Shown here piece by piece: positions 13,701 to 24,324 of a DNA stretch of 64,000 bases; within the stretch, counting starts at the first letter, position 1; every line of letters starts with the position of its first letter. Source of the DNA: Tetrahymena elliotti 4EA (Eukaryota > Ciliophora > Oligohymenophorea > Hymenostomatida > Tetrahymenidae); assembly GCA_000231825.2 (NCBI GenBank), contig JH720301.1, forward strand, positions 1,648,398-1,712,397. Reading direction: 5' to 3'. The position numbers and the translations under genes are program-made. The notes under the pieces were generated by a model, which saw only the letters and a list, made by a program, of their open reading frames with translations, was not told the origin of the DNA and ran no database searches.

Positions 13701-16700
13701 CAGTTGACAACTATTAATTAAGATTATTTCTTAGGTTATTAGCTATAACTTAAGATGAAAGTGAGAAGTTATTTCCACTTAGAACAAGCTTTTTTAAATA
13801 TTTAAAAGAGCTTAATTTTTAAGCAATTTATTTAAGTGTCTGTAAAGAAATGCGGCATCTCACAAGTACTAATTCTGTGATATTCTCCACTTGATTGTTT
13901 ATCTCTTAAATATCTTTAATAGAAAATCCAATATAATCCACCAATCTTATTGAACTTAAAATATTTTTAGTTGAAGTTTTGGATCTTCCATGCTCTGATT
14001 GATTACTAACTTGGAAATTCCTAAAGGTATTTTACTACTTAAATATCGATTAAGAGTTTAAAATTGAAGGATAAGTTAGAATATTTGATTATCCTAAATT
14101 ATTTAAAACTGATTTACCTCTTTAATTAAATAAAATAGGATTTTCTAAATTTCCAATTTAATTAGCTATTTTAATAGATTAAATCATTTTTGAAGCTGTG
14201 GCAACTTAATCAGCTATTTATTGGTCCTGCTATTTAAGCAGCTCCATTTCATAAGGGTCTAAACAACTAGCATTTAATATTTCTACATATTTACATATCC
14301 TTCCAAAAGAATTTAAAATTTATGGAACATTTATTATTTTTTTATCAATAAATTTAATTTTAAATCTATTTAAAAAATATTTGTTTTTTGTTTTGCTTTT
14401 ACTCATTTCTAAAATAGATTTTTAAGGCTTCTAAAGGGCTGGATCTTTTAAATTTGAAGAATCCCTTGAACTTCTAACAGCTTAATTAATTTGATTTTCT
14501 CTCAAAGTGTTTTTTTACTATAGAGTTTGTAAAGAATTTAACTTAGATGGATTGTACATAATTGATTTCTATGTTTTCATTAAATTAAATTCTTTCTGGA
14601 TTTTTTTATTTTTATCAAGTTGAAGGCTATTTCTAAATGAGGATGATTTCAAATATGAGTTCTAAATATTTTTTTGTATAAATTTGTTAATGTGTATATT
14701 TTCAACTTGGTTAAAAATTGAAGTTGATTGATCTTAATTTTCCATTTCATTGTAATACTTGTACTTGCTAAATACAATTTTTATAATCTCCTATAACCTG
14801 CTCAGGGAAGAGTGAGAAATCTGAGCATTGTAAAATTCTAAGTTCATGATAGAATCTGCATTCAATGAGAAATAAGTAAACAGAAATTAACTAAAAGATT
14901 TTTCATTATTAAATCCTTAGGCATTCTTCCATGTAAAATTCTTTAATTTAAAATCTTAAAGAGAAGTTTACAAATCAAACATATTCTGATAATTTCTAAT
15001 CGCTTCAAAGATTTAAGAAGTTAAAGAATTACTTTAATTCTAAGCTCCAAAATAGTTTTAATTCTAAGCTCTAAAATTGTTTACTTTATCTTAAGAGTTT
15101 TTAATCTTTTTACTTAAATCAATTACATCACTCTCTAATTAATTATTTTAAATATTTTTTGGTTCTAGATTTTTATTTTCTTCATTTAAATCTTCATTGT
15201 TGTTATTGTTAAGCTACTCAGAATCAATCTTTGAAGAGGTGATATTCTCATCATCTAGAATATCTTCTTCATCATAGATATGAATTTCTACCATTTTTCT
15301 TAAGTATTCAAAAATCTAATGATATGTAGGAAATATAGCTTAATCTTCTACTTACTACTTTTGAAAATCGATTTCGATAGAGAGGAGGAACATGCTTAAG
15401 AAGCTGAAAAAACAAAATGAATCAAATTGAAATTAATCAAACTTAGATGCTATGATAGTAATATTTTCCAAACTTAATAAATTGTTTTTCAAATTGCTAT
15501 GAAAAAATATTTAGGGATTTTCTAAATAGTAATCTAATTCTTCAGTATTTTTTTACTTTATCATTTTCAGAAGTTCCTTTTTGTATGAATCAAAAAGTTT
15601 TTGCCTTTTTGTTTTATATTTGTTAGATATCAACTCACAAAACTCCTTAAAAAATATCCTGTCATACTATATAATGAATGTCTATATAGTATTTGAAGAG
15701 ATAATATACTGAGATATTTATTTTTTTTAGTCAAGACTGAAATTTTGATAATTTAATGAGCTAAAGTCTATAACTCTACACAAATCTAATTCCATCAGCT
15801 CTCTTATACACTATTTGAAGAACTAATTGAAAAATTAGCTATCTTATTATGACATTCTTTTATCAGTTATATTAGAATTATTATTACCTTATATAATAGA
15901 ACCAGAAGAGGCTAAATTATTGTTATTGATACTATTATTTACTATTGCATCTATATCATTATCATCATATGATTCTTAAATTTAGCTTTCCCATAAAAAT
16001 TACCCAATTAAAAATTATCTTTCATGTCTATTATCATAAGTCATATCTGAATAAATTTATTTTAGTCTAGATTCACTCTCAAAAGCATCTTATTAATTCT
16101 TTTATGATATTACCTCAGTTTCAAAATTGTTCTAAACAAGATTAGTTGTTGTAACTAATTTTTATTCCTACTAAATATTATTTTCCCCTATATTTTTATC
16201 AGATACATCAATTTTAGTTTATTCAGGCTTATCTGATTAATTATTTATTTCTTTAGAGTTAGTTTATTCATCTTTTTTTTCATTTATTTGTAAAGGAATG
16301 TCATTAATTTAAACAATTTTATTTTTATCTTATTCTTCAACTTTGCCTTCACTTCTTTTGTTTTGTTAAACATCTCCTTCTAATTAATTATTAATTTTAG
16401 AAGTATTTTAATCTTACTCTTATTTACTGCTTAGTTATTCATCGTTTTATATAGCCAGTAATACTTTACTTTTTGATTAAATACTCTTTTTTGTATCTTT
16501 GTTTTCTTACATTCCTTATTTTTATACAGCAGATTGCTTAATTGTAGGTTCAGTATTTATGTTAAGCTTGAATTATGTATATTGCTTCATTAATAGAATA
16601 TACTTGTCACTCTTCCACAACTAAGGACAGTTTTTAAGCTCTAAATTTTCTAAGGCATAAAAATCATTTATCCTAAACTTTTAAAAGAATAAAATATCAA

Positions 16701-17574
16701 TGTGCTCATCATTTAAATTAGCTCCACTAATAATGAGTGTTTTAACTTGCTTTTACATCCAGCAAAGAAAATATTAGAGTTAATAAACCTACTCACTCAT
16801 GAGATTTGTATTAACTATTTAAATTTCTTCTAAATTTTGAATTTCTCTCATTTGTTAGCATATTGTAATAAAAATATTCTTTTTCAGTGTAATAATATCT
16901 TTGAAAATTATTCTTTTTAAAGTGCAATTTAATTGCTTCATTTTTCTCATCATATATAAAAATGCTCTTTTGTCTTTGAAAGCAAGCTAATTAATAATCA
17001 GTTATTCTTAATTCACTGTATATCTTAATAGAAAGTGAGTTTTCATATCTTTTTGTATTGTTCTTAAAGCTTTTTCATACAGCTTATCATCCAGCCTCTT
17101 TCTTGAAAATTAATCTCCAAAATGAGATTCTGCATTCTTTAGCAGACCCTAATCAGAAGTATCTTATTATTGAGGTTTTTATTAATCAAGTAAATTCTAA
17201 ATCTATTTTATTTTGTTTGTAGGTATTTTGCTTTCTTTGTTTACTTAAGATTAGACCAACTTTATATTGGAATTTTTAATATTATTAGTAGCATTTTTTT
17301 CCTATTATCTAATGAACTCTATAGACACGCTTTATAATTTAGGAAAATCAGACACCTGAAGATCTTCCCTAAGCAGTAAAATATCCACAGACTCAAATCT
17401 ATCTCTGTTGCTTATGCAATTAATAATTTTTATACTTTTTAGCTCATCTTTCATATTTTTAAGCTACTTTTTAACATTGTATACATCAACATTTTTCTGA
17501 TTGATCATAAACTCATGCTAACTCTCTTCTAAAGAATTACTCTTCTTTTTCTTTCGACAGAGTAAGATACCCAT
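4750..17574 (-). CDS. Giant leucine-rich-repeat protein with C-terminal multi-pass membrane domain
   Basis: A single gene of about 4,214 residues. Exons: 9123-17574, 6800-9060, 5161-6741, 4750-5100. The introns (62, 58 and 60 nt) restore frame exactly. ATG at 17572-17574 starts MGILLCRKKKK, a possible acylation signal. LRR-like segments of the LxxLxLSxNxL kind (for example SLKKLNLSRNKNL, SLNLSDCSLNED, DLIDLDLSYNKGL) recur around residues 270-330, 1150-1300, 1850-2000 and 2700-3150, separated by long N/Q/E/K-rich low-complexity blocks. From about residue 3830 come at least four hydrophobic segments (about 3840, 3875, 3970 and 4100), then an acidic, probably cytoplasmic tail ending QKEIQKQ. The methionine at 6253-6255 looks like a separate start, but the frame is open through it from the upstream exon. 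This suggests a membrane-anchored recognition or scaffold protein; LRR count, topology and ligand are unknown. It shares a divergent upstream region with the gene at 18400. Confidence 0.82.
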
Positions 17575-18399
17575 GAGGAAATTCTTAACTATAAATATGC
17601 CTTATATAATTAAAATGTTGATGGCTAAACTATAAAATTAATAAAGAGATTGCTATATTTAAGTTAATTATATAGTTTAATAAGCAATTCTTGTAAAAAA
17701 ATTTAATAGGTGTTTGTTCCTCTTTATTTATTACACTATTCAAACCAAAATACTTATAAATTTATTAATAATGAGTCTTATTAGATTTTTTTAACATTTA
17801 AGAATACGTTTAGTCTTCTTTTTCTGGTAGATTGCTGAAGGTAACAAATTACTTAACAATTATATATTGATTTTATCAAAATTTAAAGCTGGTTCTTACT
17901 TGATCTTTAGATACTGCCTAGTTAAATAAATCCACTCAATTTATTTTCAATTTTATTCTTTAAACTATTACTTATACCTTTGTATTGATTACATCTTATT
18001 TCATGTATTTTTATTCAAAAATATTTACTTATATCTAATATTTTTATTTTATTTATGAAATTATGATAATTCATCTTCAAAACATATTTGACTAGAGATA
18101 CCCTTTAGAATAAATTCATTTTTTAAACAAGAAATTTCTTCAGATTTAATCAATCAAATATTTAGAATTTTAAATATTATTTTAATGTGGTTTATGAGGA
18201 AATTATTTTTTTTTCTTCTATAACATAAATCGATTATGTATCGTATCAACTTCAAAATAATAATTAATTTATTTTAAAATTAAATTTTAATAATTTGATT
18301 TTTATTATTTTTGGTAGATTTTGTTTATCTAGTAGGACTTATTATAAACTAAATTTTGAATAATTAGCTTGTAAGTTAAAGAAATCTGATTATCAAATA
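17575..18399. promoter_or_regulatory. Divergent upstream region
   Basis: About 825 AT-rich bases between the starts of the LRR giant (minus) and the low-complexity gene at 18400 (plus), so it should hold both promoters. No specific element can be named; TATA-like strings are meaningless at this base composition. Confidence 0.4.
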
Positions 18400-21300
18400 A
18401 TGAAATAACAAAGTGCTATTTAGTAGAAAATAAAATTGATTAAAAATTAGAATTATTTTTGTGATGAAAGAAGCCACCCTAGCTAGACTTAAATCTCTCA
18501 AAATGACATCACAAATAACATTTATTATAAGCTGGATTAGATGAAATAAGATGATCTTTTAAATAGAGAGAGGTCTATTTCTGATTACATAAAACCTGTA
18601 AATAATAGTAGAATCAGTAATATTCATAAATAAATATATTAATTTTCCAATTCGCATGCTAAACATAATTAGAATCTTGTAGAAAATCATTATTTTACTC
18701 AAGGAATAGGAAAGTAGAATAGTGTGAGTGGCTAAAAGTTGATAAACAATAGCTAAAACAACACAAAATATTCTTAAAACAACTTCTTATCATCATTTAG
18801 TTAGGAAGGATATTATTCAGATTCTTAAAAGCTTACTCCAAGGATGAATTTTTATTTATAATCCAGGATATAATAAAATGATGTTAAAATAACTCAAGAT
18901 TCTAACCTCTAATATAATCAAAGCTCTTCAAGCTATGGAATCAGTCCAAGACATTACTTTAACTATAAGTTGCTACTTTAAAGTAATAAGATTTCACCTA
19001 TTTAATTAATAAGCAAAATTGCCTCAAATTCTACCGTTTAAGAATGTGGAATAAACTCAAAGAGTAAAGAGTTAGGGGATAATTTTGAAAATTTACAAAA
19101 ATAAAAAAATAATGATGACGAAAAAGGATCTAAGTAAATAGAATCTATCATTTATGATGAAGAGTTAGATAGCTAAAATAAACAACTCAAAGATTCTTCT
19201 TTTTTTATTAATTCTCATACAGCATCTGATCTAATTTTAGAAGATATGACTCCTGGTTAATTTAAGATTTCAGATGCTCCTTCGTTTTTAGATCAGAAGC
19301 ATGAAGCACTTTTAAACATAAGCAATTCAAACAATTATGACTATCCATTAATAGATAATTTATAAAATGATTCTTTTTATTTAAATTAAAATTACCAATA
19401 ACTGACAGATTCCGAATTAATTCTTAAAAATCCTAATGAATTTTTCTAAAAAATTGGTATAAAGCCTCTCTAAGTAAATAAAAATAAAAAAAAGCCTCTC
19501 AATTAGTTTTTGACTGAACATGTTGAAAAAGAGCTTGGAATGATGAAAAAATTTGATTAAGGCTAAATTAAAGATTAAAAGCTCAATTAAAGTCATTTTA
19601 ATAATTTTGTTTAGTAATCTAAACAACTAATTTAAGAAGACTAGCAATAATCCTACTAAGACATTATTTTAGAAAAAAAATAAGTTGAGAAGCTCAGATT
19701 TGATTCACCTAAATGCTCTTAAAAAAATATGAATATGATTATGCTAAAAAATAAATATAATGTAGTAAAGGAAAGGATTAAAATAGAAAAGAAGGACTTG
19801 ACAACAAGCTACTTATATGAAAACAGAGAACAATTAAAATTAGAATATAAGGATGTAGAACAACTCTAAAAGAAAAAAAAGAAAAGCTTAAGAGATATAA
19901 TTTTTAATAATAAAGAAAGAAATATTTTTAAATCAGTAGATCATTTTAAAAAGACTTTGAAGTTAAAGAAAATGCTTTAATTTCAAGATATTATTCAGTA
20001 AACTTTTTCAAATCATAAAAACAGTAAAGTTTAAATAAATTAAAATGATGGATAAGCTAAATAAATTTAGAAAACAACCAATCAATAGGCTTAAAGTTTA
20101 ATTGCCCTAGACTAAGCAGAAGAATTATAAAATGAAAAGCAATAAGATAAGACTGAGGGTAAAGAAAAATAGTTGTAATAATAGTATGACCACACTAAAA
20201 ATAATTAGATTTCAATTAATAAGATTTAGCAGTTGTCATAAAGCAATAACCTAAATTTGTAAAAGTAATTTAGTTTGAATCAACATGGAATATTAAAAGA
20301 GCCTTAAACTTAGTCTCTTAACTCGAAATCTTCAGAAAAAATAGATAAAATTCAAAGTTCACCAAGAATTTAAAATAATTCTTCAAAATAAAACGAAACA
20401 AAATTAAAATTTTGGAGGGTTTTTTCTTCAAAGCAGTTATTACATGAACATGACTAAATTTCAAGTATGCCATTGACTTAAAGAAGTTAAACACCAAAGA
20501 CTAAATTCTAAAATTATGCTGATCAGGTTAATAAGAAAGTAAAATGGCCTTCAAATAATATTCTCAATCTGAAAAAATCTAACAAAAATCAAGTCAACAA
20601 AAAAAATAGAATTTATTCAGCATCTCCTGATTTAAATTAAAAAATTACAAGTTTTTCCTATTAAAAGCCTTAAAAATAAATTTAATTTAGTAAAGTTACA
20701 ACAGTATCTGATAGGCCATTTAGCTCATATGTTAAGACCAAGAATAATGAAAAGCTTGTTAATCAATCTAATACTAGTAGTATTTAGAATCAAAAAAATA
20801 TAAAAACTTAAAATTTTAAATTTTTAGATGAATCATCAAAAGAACCAGAGAAAAATACCTAATGTAAATCAAACTAAAATATAAATGCAATTAGCAAGCT
20901 TTAGTAACTATAAAAATAAAATAGAAGGAATGTATAAAATCTTATAAAAAAATAAGATTTTAATAAAAAGCATTTTATAAATAACTACACTTCTGATAAC
21001 ACAAACTAATTTTAAGATATTAATTCATAGAGTAGTCATCTTTAGAATGAATAAGAGAGCCAAATGTTGAATAATTCTTTTGTTTTATCTAAGAAGGTAC
21101 TTTTCTAAATAGCCTTTATTACTTTGAATATTTAATTTATTTACTTTGATAAAAAAGTTATTTTTTAAATAATATTTGTTTAATGATTTTTTATAATAAA
21201 AAAGTTTGTAAAAAATGAGTTAAATACAGTAGAAAAAAATCTCTAAAACTAAAAACTCCAAATAGAAAACATCTAACAGAAAAAAGGAGAATACTTATCG

Positions 21301-21445
21301 CCATTTAGAGAAAAACCATCAAATCAATTTATTTACGACCATATGTAAATCCTTATCCTTTAAAAAAAATTTTCATAATTACAAAATAAAAAAGGTTCTA
21401 TTAAAAGCACATCTAGCTCTTGATATCTGTCAACAAAAAATATGA
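18400..21445 (+). CDS. Unrecognised low-complexity Q/N/K/S-rich protein
   Basis: About 970 residues in two exons, 18400-21096 and 21230-21445. The first ATG in frame starts MKQQSAIQQKIK, and the frame stays free of TGA for 2.7 kb. I recognise no family. Most of the protein is hydrophilic and rich in Q, N, S and K. A charged helical stretch around residues 450-530 (containing KNKYNVVKERIKIEKKDL and LEYKDVEQLQKKKKK) could form a coiled coil. There is no signal peptide or membrane segment. The C-terminus depends on a 133-nt intron from GTAC at 21097 to ACAG at 21229; without splicing the protein would end at a TGA about 85 nt further on, after an AT-rich run unlike the rest. The spliced end, finishing LALDICQQKI, looks more protein-like. 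Function unknown. Confidence 0.72.
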
Positions 21446-22601
21446 AAATTTAGACTTATGATGCTTTAGATTTTGCAAAATTTTATATAAATATATAAAA
21501 TCTAATAAAATAAATAATTGAGTGTTTTAAACAAAAAATAAACATAAATTTATGTAAATATTCTTTTTATAATAGTCTTAAATAACTCTAACTAACTAAT
21601 CTTTTACAAATAGAGATACATTTTTCCTTCATACAATCATTTTAATCAATTTTCTTTGAATCTCTGTATGTTTTTCTGTTTCAAAATATTCAAAATCAAA
21701 AATCTGACATATTCTTCTTATGTATGACATTCAAATCTATAAAAGATTAGTCAGTCAAGCATAGCTAATTTAAAATTAGTTGTTTGTTCTCTATTCTTTT
21801 AATTTGATTATATTTTTTGTTTTGTTTTATTTTATTTAATTTTTTTCTTTTCTCATTTTATTTATTTGTCTATTTTATTTATTTATTTAATTTATTTTTT
21901 TTAATTTTATTTGAATTTTTATTTTTTAATTAATTTCTCTGGAATCATACTCAAGCTTCTCAATCGCTGTTTTTCTCTCGCTCAAATGAAAATTAGTAAA
22001 TATTTATCTCGTGAATTAAAAATACATAAAACGAATGGAAATAAGACATTAGGTTCGAGTTTTTTTCATATGTATCTTTAAGTCATTTTGAAAAAGCATT
22101 TTTTCTTTCGAAAAAAACGGTGATGTAATTGTAAAATTACATTTTTTTGTCATTATTTTAGCATAATATTTTGCATTCTGTAAAGGTATGGATTGGTTGG
22201 TAGGTTCTGCTGTATATCAAAGGGCTAAATATATTTACCTTGCACCGAAGTACCAATTGGGATTTTAAAAACTTGAGGTAAAATATCTTGATATAAGCAT
22301 AAAAAACTTCATGATAAAAAACTTCGAATGCTCAAATGTATGCTAATTTCAAAGAAAGAAGTGAGATAATATGAAAAATAACTCTCTTGATTTTTTTTTA
22401 ATTTATTTTTTTTGTACTTTTTTTTGAAAATAATTAATTATTTATTTTTTATTAACCTTATGAAAATAAAAAGAAATTTTTGAGATATTTTATTAAGAAA
22501 AAGCAGAAACAAAATAAATGCAAAATTAAATATTATAAATAAAACTCTATAAGCAATTTAATATATTATTTTTCAATATAAATTAATAATCCTCCTTTAA
22601 A
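21446..22601. other. Intergenic, holding a possible RNA
   Basis: No coding character on either strand. Bases 21800-21950 are T-rich low-complexity. The only patch with mixed composition and local base pairing is about 22124-22258, listed separately. Confidence 0.5.
22124..22258 (+). ncRNA. Possible structured non-coding RNA (family not recognised)
   Basis: This is a patch of clearly higher GC in an AT-rich spacer. It opens with a perfect 7-bp hairpin (22124-22130 with 22135-22141) closed by GTAA, which fits the GNRA tetraloop rule. AAGGTA at 22183-22188 can pair with TACCTT at 22236-22241. GGTTGGTA at 22195-22202 can pair with TACCAATT at 22251-22258, with two G-U pairs; the two long-range helices cross, as in a pseudoknot. 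I could not match it to tRNA, 5S, U1-U6, SRP or telomerase RNA. The strand is a guess, and it may be chance. Confidence 0.25.
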
Positions 22602-23544
22602 TCATCCCATTATTTCATCTAATTCTTATTTGTCTATGTTATAATTTAAGTCTTTGCGATAATTTTTAAGAAGTCTTCTCATCATGTCCTATTCGAATGA
22701 TGGCATAAATACATTTTCATATTTTTTATTTAATTCGGAAATTTATCTTGGTGTAAATAATTCAGGGAATTCCTCTTTCATTTTGTTAATTTATATTTTA
22801 TAATCTTCTAATACCTATTTATACAGAATATTTATGTGTTATCTCAGCTTTGAATAAATGGGTAAAATAATTTACATTTGAAAATTTCTTCAATTTTTTC
22901 TAATAGTTTTAATTAATTTCCAAATTTCCATGATTTAATCTCCAATTTAATAAATCTTTATTCATTAAAAAGTCATAGAAGTGTTAGAAAGCCCTACTTT
23001 CAAAGTTTGATATAGTTTCTTCTACTTCTTCCATATCTTCATCATAATATCTTATTTTTAAGGATAAATATCTTTAAATGTGAGCATCTAAAAATGGGAA
23101 AGTAGGAGAAAGCTCTATTTCATTAGTTTGTTAACCCTAAAATAATTTAATTTTATATATATATATGATTTTAAAAAGGCTAATAAGTACATTTTAAGAT
23201 ATTTCTACAATTTTTGGATTTATATATGCCTTATATTGATCTACAGGATATACTTTTGAAGTATACCAAACACTTTGCTAATGCTCTTTAACTTCTTTAG
23301 ATAATACAAAAAATCTATCAATGTAGCCTCCTTAGATAGCAGATATGCCTGCTAGCTGATTTTCAGAAGCAAATTTTTTAAGTTCTCTTATTTATGATTT
23401 AACTTAAAGGGATAGATGAGGTATAATTTCAGTATCCATATATAACATTTAGGTATCTAACTTTCCATATTCCAAAAATGTCACAGGACTTGCTTAAGCT
23501 GCTTTTAAAAGCTTAGACTTAAATGAAAATTACTTTAAATGCAT
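22602..23544 (-). CDS. Peptide deformylase-like protein lacking catalytic residues
   Basis: Three exons, 23191-23544, 22876-23136 and 22602-22814, giving 275 residues; both introns (54 and 61 nt) restore frame. The order of motifs follows bacterial and organellar peptide deformylase. Motif 1 appears as LAGISAIQGG (compare GLAAPQIG), followed by INPKIVEIS. The EGCLS region reads NEIELS, without the metal-binding cysteine. After LSLKIRYYDEDME, the HExxH helix reads QHFYDF, so the catalytic glutamate and second histidine are gone. From family knowledge it cannot bind the metal in the normal way and should not deformylate fMet. It may be a structural or peptide-binding subunit, perhaps mitochondrial. 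ATG at 23542-23544 is the first in frame, but the frame is open upstream to a TGA at 23680, so a further 5' exon, for instance a transit peptide, is possible. The last about 70 residues are extra, ending LDEIMG. Confidence 0.7.
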
Positions 23545-24324
23545 TTCTATATCCTAAACTAAAAACTTTGAAAAACCAACAAACTTGGATAATATTTTTT
23601 TAATTTGATGAAAAGATACAATTAAAATTTTAAATATTTTTGATTGCTTAAAAATGTGTTTTAAAAGGGTATTGATTTATCAAATTCTAGAAACTACTAC
23701 TACTAATTCATCAAAAATAAATATTTATAAATTTAATTCTCCTCTAAATTTTTTTAAAATGATTCTAAACCTACTTTATAGCAAAATATTTATTTTTCTC
23801 AAAAATTATTAATAAATATTGTCAAAGTGTCTTCAACAAAAAATATTGAAATATAGATAAGAAACCTTTAAAACAAGTAAATCAATTAATTTATTTACTA
23901 ATTCGTATTATGGAAACTTTTTCTAATTTGATCTAATAAATTGCTTTACAATTTCTAAAATATTTCTTCAATTGATTGATAAAAATTTTCAAAAATGATA
24001 GTAAACACTTATGATTGTAAAGATTAATGAGTTAAAATATTTCAGTTCATATAAAAAATAAAGAGAAAATCCCTTTTTTAAATAATGAATATTAAATATT
24101 GAGTTCTAAAATTAATTAAATCAAGTTATTTCTAATTAAAAAATTAATCAAATAAAATATTTTGCTTTTAAAACGAAAAATTGTTTAACATTAAAAAAAA
24201 TTTTCAATAAATAAAAGAAAGTTAAATTACTGTAATATTACTTATTTTCTTAATTTTTGGAAAACTAAACGCAATATAAATAATTTAAGATAGATTATTG
24301 TTCTTAAAAACTATTTGAAATTAA
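23545..24324. other. Intergenic
   Basis: AT-rich spacer between two minus-strand genes. It should contain the promoter of the deformylase-like gene. Nothing else seen. Confidence 0.5.

Noticed and set aside
21097..21187. Reading the 18400 gene straight through to the TGA at about 21185
   Set aside because: The extra stretch is AT-rich and hydrophobic, unlike the rest; a GT...AG intron leads instead to an exon with normal composition.
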